From contig DYJA01000015.1 in NCBI GenBank assembly GCA_020723345.1, positions 35,221-99,220 on the forward strand: DNA of 64,000 nucleotides, written 5' to 3'. How positions within the stretch are numbered: position 1 is the first letter of the stretch; every line of letters starts with the position of its first letter. A program made the translations under genes and the position numbers. Below, piece by piece: positions 59,333-64,000 of this stretch. The notes beneath the pieces were generated by a model that worked only from the letters and a program-made list of their open reading frames with translations, searched no databases and was not told the DNA's origin. The stretch comes from Candidatus Aquidulcis sp. (GTDB taxonomy: Bacteria; Chloroflexota; Anaerolineae; UBA4142).

Positions 59333-62300
59333 ATGAAACACCTTATCCGAATTGCCATGTTCGTGATCGTGTTGGCTACGCTAGTGTTGGTGCCGGGTCA
59401 AACGCCGGCAGCGGCGCAGGGGCCGGGGTACGTGTACCTACCTGGTTTTCCAACCTCCGCGCCTAATGACGCCAAGTTCCTTGCGTTGTCGGGCAAGCCA
59501 TTGAAAACTTTGGCTGGCGCGGTTCTGCACTTTGAATTCGCAGTTCCCAGTACCAATGGTCCGACGTTCCAAATCGGAATATTCGATGGTGATACCGGAA
59601 AAGATAATACGGGTGCAGTCAATCCTGCTGGCGGCAACTGGGATCTTGGGACATCGCAACTCATCTTCTCTCTTTATAATGATCCTCATGGTGACGGTAC
59701 GGGATCGACCACCGGCACTTTGGTTGGTCAGTGGAAAGGAAATGATTCCAATCCGTTGAGCGGTTCAGGGTGGAGTATCTCATCCGCGGCTATGCCGAAC
59801 AACGATTGGTGGACTTTGACCGTTCAGCTCTCTCCCGCTGCTCAAGCGCCGAGCGGAAATTATTTTTACACCTTAGAGGTCCAACTCGAGGATCCCAATA
59901 GCAACACGGAGAGCCCGTTCAAAATTCGCAGCACAGTTGACCTGAGCGTCTTCCAGAGTGATGTCATCGGTTTTGTGGGTGCGGCGCGCCAAATCGCAAA
60001 TGATGGTAGAGTCATTTATCCTGCATGGGATGGCGCGACCCTTCCAACTCCTGATTTTTTCCTCACGACACCGACCACATATGATGGAAATTGGACTTTT
60101 CATCTAGATGTTCCGGTCAGCATCAGTAGTATTACTATCTATGACGGAGATTTTGATGTTGGCACGGTCAATAACCCCCGTCAAACGGGGTACCCCTCGG
60201 GAGTTGCACTCACTCAATGCCAGAATACGCTTGCCCCGTATACTGAGACAGGTTATTTCCCGCCTTGGGCAACAGGTACTGATGCTATTCCTGCTGATGG
60301 TCAGAGTGGAAGCCCTGCGGATGACAACTATTTTGATTTCTTCCGGCGCACACCTTGCGTCTATTACCAAGTAGTTGATCGGCAAGGTCGCGTTTACGTG
60401 AATGATAACCCATCGGGAAATCAACAGTGGGAACAATTCCCGATCAGCGCGCCCCCTCTGCAACCGGCGGGATTCTGGAAAGTTGAAGTCAAAGGTTTGG
60501 ATCTTGCGAACCTGAGTTTCTTCCGCTTTCCACACGCCGTTGTCGGTACCTGTGAAGATGGTACACCTTGTTTCCCGCGTCCCAAACCCTACCTCGTCGG
60601 CGACACGGTTTGGTACGACACCAACGGTAACGGTGTACAGGATGGCGGCGAACTTGGCATCGCCAACGTAAAAGTCAATTTGCTCGATGTCAACAACCTG
60701 GTTCTCGCGACGACCACGACGAACGCGAGCGGCTACTATCAATTTGAGGTTTGGCCCGGCACGTACACTGTGCAGGTTGATTCCACCAACTTTGACTCCG
60801 GCAATCCGCTCTACGGACTTGCTGCGACGACAGCCAGCCCAACCCAAACCAACACCGTCACGAACGCGAACGTGATGACCTACGACTTTGGTTATCGCGG
60901 CTCCGCGTCGCTCGGCGATTTCGTTTGGAGGGATTTGAACGCGAATGGCGTGCAGGACAGCGGTGAACCGGGTATCTCCGGCGTAACGGTGAATTTGCTC
61001 AACAGCAGCGGTACCGTCATCGGGACGACGACCACGGACGCGAACGGCGCGTATGGTTTCACCGGACTGGTTCCGGGAACGTACGCGGTGCAGTTCGTCG
61101 CTCCGTCGGGCTATGTCTTCTCGCCGCAAGGTCAAGGCGGCGACGCGACGAAAGACAGCAACCCAGACACGTCGACCGGCAGAACGGCGAACGTCACGCT
61201 CGCCGTCGGCGAAAACAATCCGACGATTGACGCGGGTCTTTATCAACCCGCCGCGCTCGGCGATTTCGTTTGGAAAGATTTGAACGCGAATGGCGTGCAA
61301 GATAGCGGCGAGCCCGGCATCGCCGGAGTGACGGTGAATTTGCTCAACAGTGGCGGTACTGTCATCGCGACGACGACAACTGACGCGAATGGCTTGTACA
61401 AGTTCGAAAACCTTGCGCCCGGCACGTACGCTGTGCAGTTCGTCAAACCCGCGGGCTACAATCCTAGCCCGCAGTATCAAGGCGGCGACGCGGCGAAAGA
61501 CAGCAACGCGAACACGACCACCGGTCGAACCGATGCGGTCACGCTGAACGCGGGCGACAACAATATCACCATTGACGCCGGTTTCTATCCGCTCGGGTCG
61601 CTCGGCGATTTCGTCTGGAGAGATTTGAACGCGAACGGCATCCAAGACAGCGGCGAACCGGGTATTTCGGGTGTCACTGTGCAATTGTTCGGCAGTGACG
61701 GCACGACCCTTCTCGCTACGACGACGACTGACGCGAACGGCGCATACAGATTCGACAATCTGACGGCTGGCACGTACTATGTCCAGTTTGCTCCTCCCCC
61801 CGGCTCGGTCTTCACGACCAAGAACGCGTCCGGTAGCACCGCCGCGAACGATAGCAACGCGAACACATCGACCGGCCGAACCGACGCGATCACGCTTGGC
61901 GTCGGCGAGAGCAACATGACGATTGACGCCGGCGTGCTGCAATTCGCGTCGCTGGGCGATTTCGTGTGGGAAGATACGAACAAGAATGGTTTGCAGGATA
62001 GTGGTGAACCCGGTGTTGCGGGTGTCACCGTGAGACTGCTCGGCAGCGATGGCTCAACGGTCCTCGCGACCACGACGACAGATGCAACGGGCAAGTATCT
62101 GTTCAGTAATCTGGCGCCAGGCACGTATAGCGTTCAATTCGTCTTGCCTAGCGGTTACATGTTCACGTTCAGAGATGCGAACGGCAACGCGAATGACACC
62201 ACGGATAGCGACGCGAATCGGATCACCGGCGGTACAGACAGTGTGACCTTGACAGCCGGTCAGAGCAATCTGACGCTGGACGCTGGGTTGATCAAGCCAA

Positions 62301-64000
62301 CGACTTTGGTCTGCGCGAACAACATGGTCCTCAATCCGAGTTTTGAACTGAACAGCGGTACACCGCCGCTGAATTGGACGAACGGCTATGCCGGGATCAC
62401 CGGCGCGCTGCCGCCGGATGGAGTGAATATCGGCTACATCAACGGCACAGCCGTGATGTATCAGAATGTGAACGTGACGACGGGATATGGTTACACACTG
62501 ACTTTCTACTCGGGTTCGGAGGCTCCGCTGAACCAGACGGTAACGCTTCAGTACTACAATGCGAGCAATGTGGCAATCGGCACTCCGTCGGTTCACACGA
62601 TCACCACGAATCTGAGCGGTGGTGTCTTCGGCGGACCGTTCACGCTGACGTTGAGCGCTGCGCCCGCAGATGCCAAGTACTTGCGAATCTCGGTGACCGC
62701 GAACAACGACGGCTATGCCAAGGTGGATGCATTCTGTCTACAAGCGCAGCCCCCGCCAGCAACCGCGGCGCTCGGCGACTTTGTCTGGAACGACAAGAAC
62801 CATAACGGCATTCAGGATAGCGGCGAACCGGGTATCTCCGGCGTCACTGTGAAACTGCTCGGCAGTGACGGTACGACGGTGCTTGCGACGACGACGACCG
62901 ATGCAAACGGCAAGTATGCCTTCACGAACCTCGCGGCGGGCACGTACTCGGTGCAGTTTGTTGCGCCATCCGGCTATACCTTCACGACGAAGAACGCCTC
63001 CGGCAGTACCGCGGCGAACGACAGCAATGCCGATACGACGACCGGCAAAACCGCGAATGTCACACTCACGGCGGGTCAGGTAGACAACACGATCGATGCC
63101 GGTCTGTGGCAACCCGCTTCGCTCGGTGATTTCGTGTGGGAAGACAAGAATGGCAATGGCATCCAGGACAGTGGCGAGCCAGGTATCTCCGGCGTCACCG
63201 TGAAACTGCTCGCCAGTAACGGCTTCACTGTCCTCGCCACGACGACGACGGATGCGAACGGCAAGTATTTGTTCAGCAATCTCACCGCCGGCACGTACTA
63301 CGTCTTGTTCGTCAAGCCCAACGGCTACGTCTTCACGACTGCCAACGTCGGATCGAATGATGCGATTGACAGCGATGCCCATGCGATATTCGGTAGGAGC
63401 GGCGCAATCGCGCTGGCGGCTGGACAAAGCAACCTCACAGTTGATGCTGGGTTGAAGAAGCCGACGGCATCGCTGGGTGACTTTGTCTGGGAAGACAAAG
63501 ATGGCGATGGCAAGCAGGATAGTGGCGAACCCGGTATCGCGGGCGTCACTGTGAAACTGCTCGGCAGTGACGGCACGACGGTACTTGCCACGACGACAAC
63601 CGATGCGAACGGCAAGTATCTGTTCAACAATCTGGCGGCGGGCACGTACTATGTGCAGTTCGTTGCGCCGACGGGGTACACCTTCACGACAGCGAACGTC
63701 GGATCGAACGATGCCATCGATAGCGATGCGAACGCGACGACGGGCAAGACTGGCGCAATCGCACTGGCGGCGGGACAGAACAATCTGACGATCGACGCCG
63801 GATTGAAGAAGACGACGAGTTGGGTCTGCGCGAACAATCTCGTGCTGAATCCGAGTTTTGAGTTGAACACGGGCTCGCCGCCGACGAACTGGACGAACGG
63901 CACGGCGGGGAATATCGGGGTGTATGTCGATGGCAAGAACGTCGGCTACATCAGCGGCTCGGGCGTGATGTATCAGAACGTGAACGTGACGCCGGGGTAC
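59333..64000 (+). CDS. Giant secreted SdrD-B-repeat surface protein, C-terminus outside window
   Basis: 1556 codons are visible and the frame is still open at the edge. Signal peptide to about residue 28; a unique N-terminal region to about 420. Then at least eight SdrD_B-like domains follow, starting at 60593, 60908, 61253, 61598, 61949, 62768, 63119 and 63470 (period 345-351 bases). Each opens with GDFVWxDxNxNGxQDSGEPG, a calcium-binding EF-like loop, and continues GVTVxLL. A different module (CANNMVLNPSFELNSG..., carbohydrate-binding-like) interrupts at about 62310-62745 and begins again at 63825. It is probably a calcium-stiffened cell-surface stalk. Confidence 0.92.
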   Translation, partial: MKHLIRIAMFVIVLATLVLVPGQTPAAAQGPGYVYLPGFPTSAPNDAKFLALSGKPLKTLAGAVLHFEFAVPSTNGPTFQIGIFDGDTGKDNTGAVNPAGGNWDLGTSQLIFSLYNDPHGDGTGSTTGTLVGQWKGNDSNPLSGSGWSISSAAMPNNDWWTLTVQLSPAAQAPSGNYFYTLEVQLEDPNSNTESPFKIRSTVDLSVFQSDVIGFVGAARQIANDGRVIYPAWDGATLPTPDFFLTTPTTYDGNWTFHLDVPVSISSITIYDGDFDVGTVNNPRQTGYPSGVALTQCQNTLAPYTETGYFPPWATGTDAIPADGQSGSPADDNYFDFFRRTPCVYYQVVDRQGRVYVNDNPSGNQQWEQFPISAPPLQPAGFWKVEVKGLDLANLSFFRFPHAVVGTCEDGTPCFPRPKPYLVGDTVWYDTNGNGVQDGGELGIANVKVNLLDVNNLVLATTTTNASGYYQFEVWPGTYTVQVDSTNFDSGNPLYGLAATTASPTQTNTVTNANVMTYDFGYRGSASLGDFVWRDLNANGVQDSGEPGISGVTVNLLNSSGTVIGTTTTDANGAYGFTGLVPGTYAVQFVAPSGYVFSPQGQGGDATKDSNPDTSTGRTANVTLAVGENNPTIDAGLYQPAALGDFVWKDLNANGVQDSGEPGIAGVTVNLLNSGGTVIATTTTDANGLYKFENLAPGTYAVQFVKPAGYNPSPQYQGGDAAKDSNANTTTGRTDAVTLNAGDNNITIDAGFYPLGSLGDFVWRDLNANGIQDSGEPGISGVTVQLFGSDGTTLLATTTTDANGAYRFDNLTAGTYYVQFAPPPGSVFTTKNASGSTAANDSNANTSTGRTDAITLGVGESNMTIDAGVLQFASLGDFVWEDTNKNGLQDSGEPGVAGVTVRLLGSDGSTVLATTTTDATGKYLFSNLAPGTYSVQFVLPSGYMFTFRDANGNANDTTDSDANRITGGTDSVTLTAGQSNLTLDAGLIKPTTLVCANNMVLNPSFELNSGTPPLNWTNGYAGITGALPPDGVNIGYINGTAVMYQNVNVTTGYGYTLTFYSGSEAPLNQTVTLQYYNASNVAIGTPSVHTITTNLSGGVFGGPFTLTLSAAPADAKYLRISVTANNDGYAKVDAFCLQAQPPPATAALGDFVWNDKNHNGIQDSGEPGISGVTVKLLGSDGTTVLATTTTDANGKYAFTNLAAGTYSVQFVAPSGYTFTTKNASGSTAANDSNADTTTGKTANVTLTAGQVDNTIDAGLWQPASLGDFVWEDKNGNGIQDSGEPGISGVTVKLLASNGFTVLATTTTDANGKYLFSNLTAGTYYVLFVKPNGYVFTTANVGSNDAIDSDAHAIFGRSGAIALAAGQSNLTVDAGLKKPTASLGDFVWEDKDGDGKQDSGEPGIAGVTVKLLGSDGTTVLATTTTDANGKYLFNNLAAGTYYVQFVAPTGYTFTTANVGSNDAIDSDANATTGKTGAIALAAGQNNLTIDAGLKKTTSWVCANNLVLNPSFELNTGSPPTNWTNGTAGNIGVYVDGKNVGYISGSGVMYQNVNVTPGY

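Noticed and set aside
60104..61942. A 612-codon minus-strand frame under the SdrD repeats, with its own repeats
   Set aside because: The repetition mirrors the sense-strand domains; no ribosome site or recognisable domain.
1..64000. Insertion sequences or prophage genes behind the rearrangements
   Set aside because: No transposase, integrase or phage structural gene was found on either strand; rearrangements seem to depend on repeats and duplicated gene ends.

Overview
The window looks like a chromosomal segment of a GC-rich anaerobic or facultative bacterium, most probably a member of the Chloroflexota (Anaerolineae-like). This is inferred from gene content: a DUF4012 protein, secreted proteins with a YLPxV-type motif, SdrD-type surface repeats, a tungsten-type aldehyde oxidoreductase, and a heavy load of short palindromic or tandem repeats that often sit in frame inside genes. 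No rRNA, tRNA, transposase or CRISPR array was seen. About 55 protein genes cover nearly all of the 64 kb.

Region 1 (1-7164) is metabolic and redox. On the minus strand lie a partial beta-CASP MBL hydrolase, a Uma2 protein, and a run SCP2 protein - iron alcohol dehydrogenase - hicB - hicA - aldehyde:ferredoxin oxidoreductase. Divergent from these are two tandem DsbA-like thiol oxidoreductases. The first (5712-6398) has an in-frame TGA exactly where the first catalytic cysteine should be, followed by a well-placed hairpin, and is a strong selenoprotein candidate.

Region 2 (7330-48362) is a large surface-polysaccharide locus. It starts with a consensus promoter and a NusG/RfaH-like antiterminator. 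It then carries sugar-nucleotide genes (GalE-like, and a WbpI/WbpD/WbpE/WbpB-like set), two O-antigen ligase/polymerase-type proteins, a Wzm/Wzt ABC exporter, about a dozen glycosyltransferases, two methyltransferases, a B12-radical SAM enzyme, an initiating sugar-phosphate transferase, a Wzz-type tyrosine kinase, and a second sugar transferase fused to a GT2 domain. The wzm-wzt part (17.1-20.3 kb) is heavily rearranged. Three 5' remnants of wzt are each separated by a toxin-antitoxin module, and the third is fused to a BNR-repeat protein. The intact wzt lies in a visibly lower-GC stretch (about 20.3-26.2 kb). A 5' fragment of a glycosyltransferase at 26.0 kb duplicates the start of the complete gene at 30.0 kb, and the two flank the four-gene sugar cassette.

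Region 3 (48435-64000) encodes envelope and secreted proteins: a double TolB-like propeller, a glycoside-hydrolase-like protein, a GT117/DUF2723 membrane glycosyltransferase, a DUF4012 protein, a nucleotidyltransferase, an M6 metalloprotease, a PilZ protein, and a giant SdrD-B repeat protein that runs off the window behind a terminator-like leader hairpin.

Across regions 2 and 3, many families of short repeats are inserted within coding sequence without breaking the frame, or form gene ends. These include NTQHA-encoding tracts, AGTGAACAGT-type tracts, GAAATC-type tracts and perfect palindromes. Together with the selenoprotein candidate and the serial wzt/toxin-antitoxin array, they are the most unusual content of the window.
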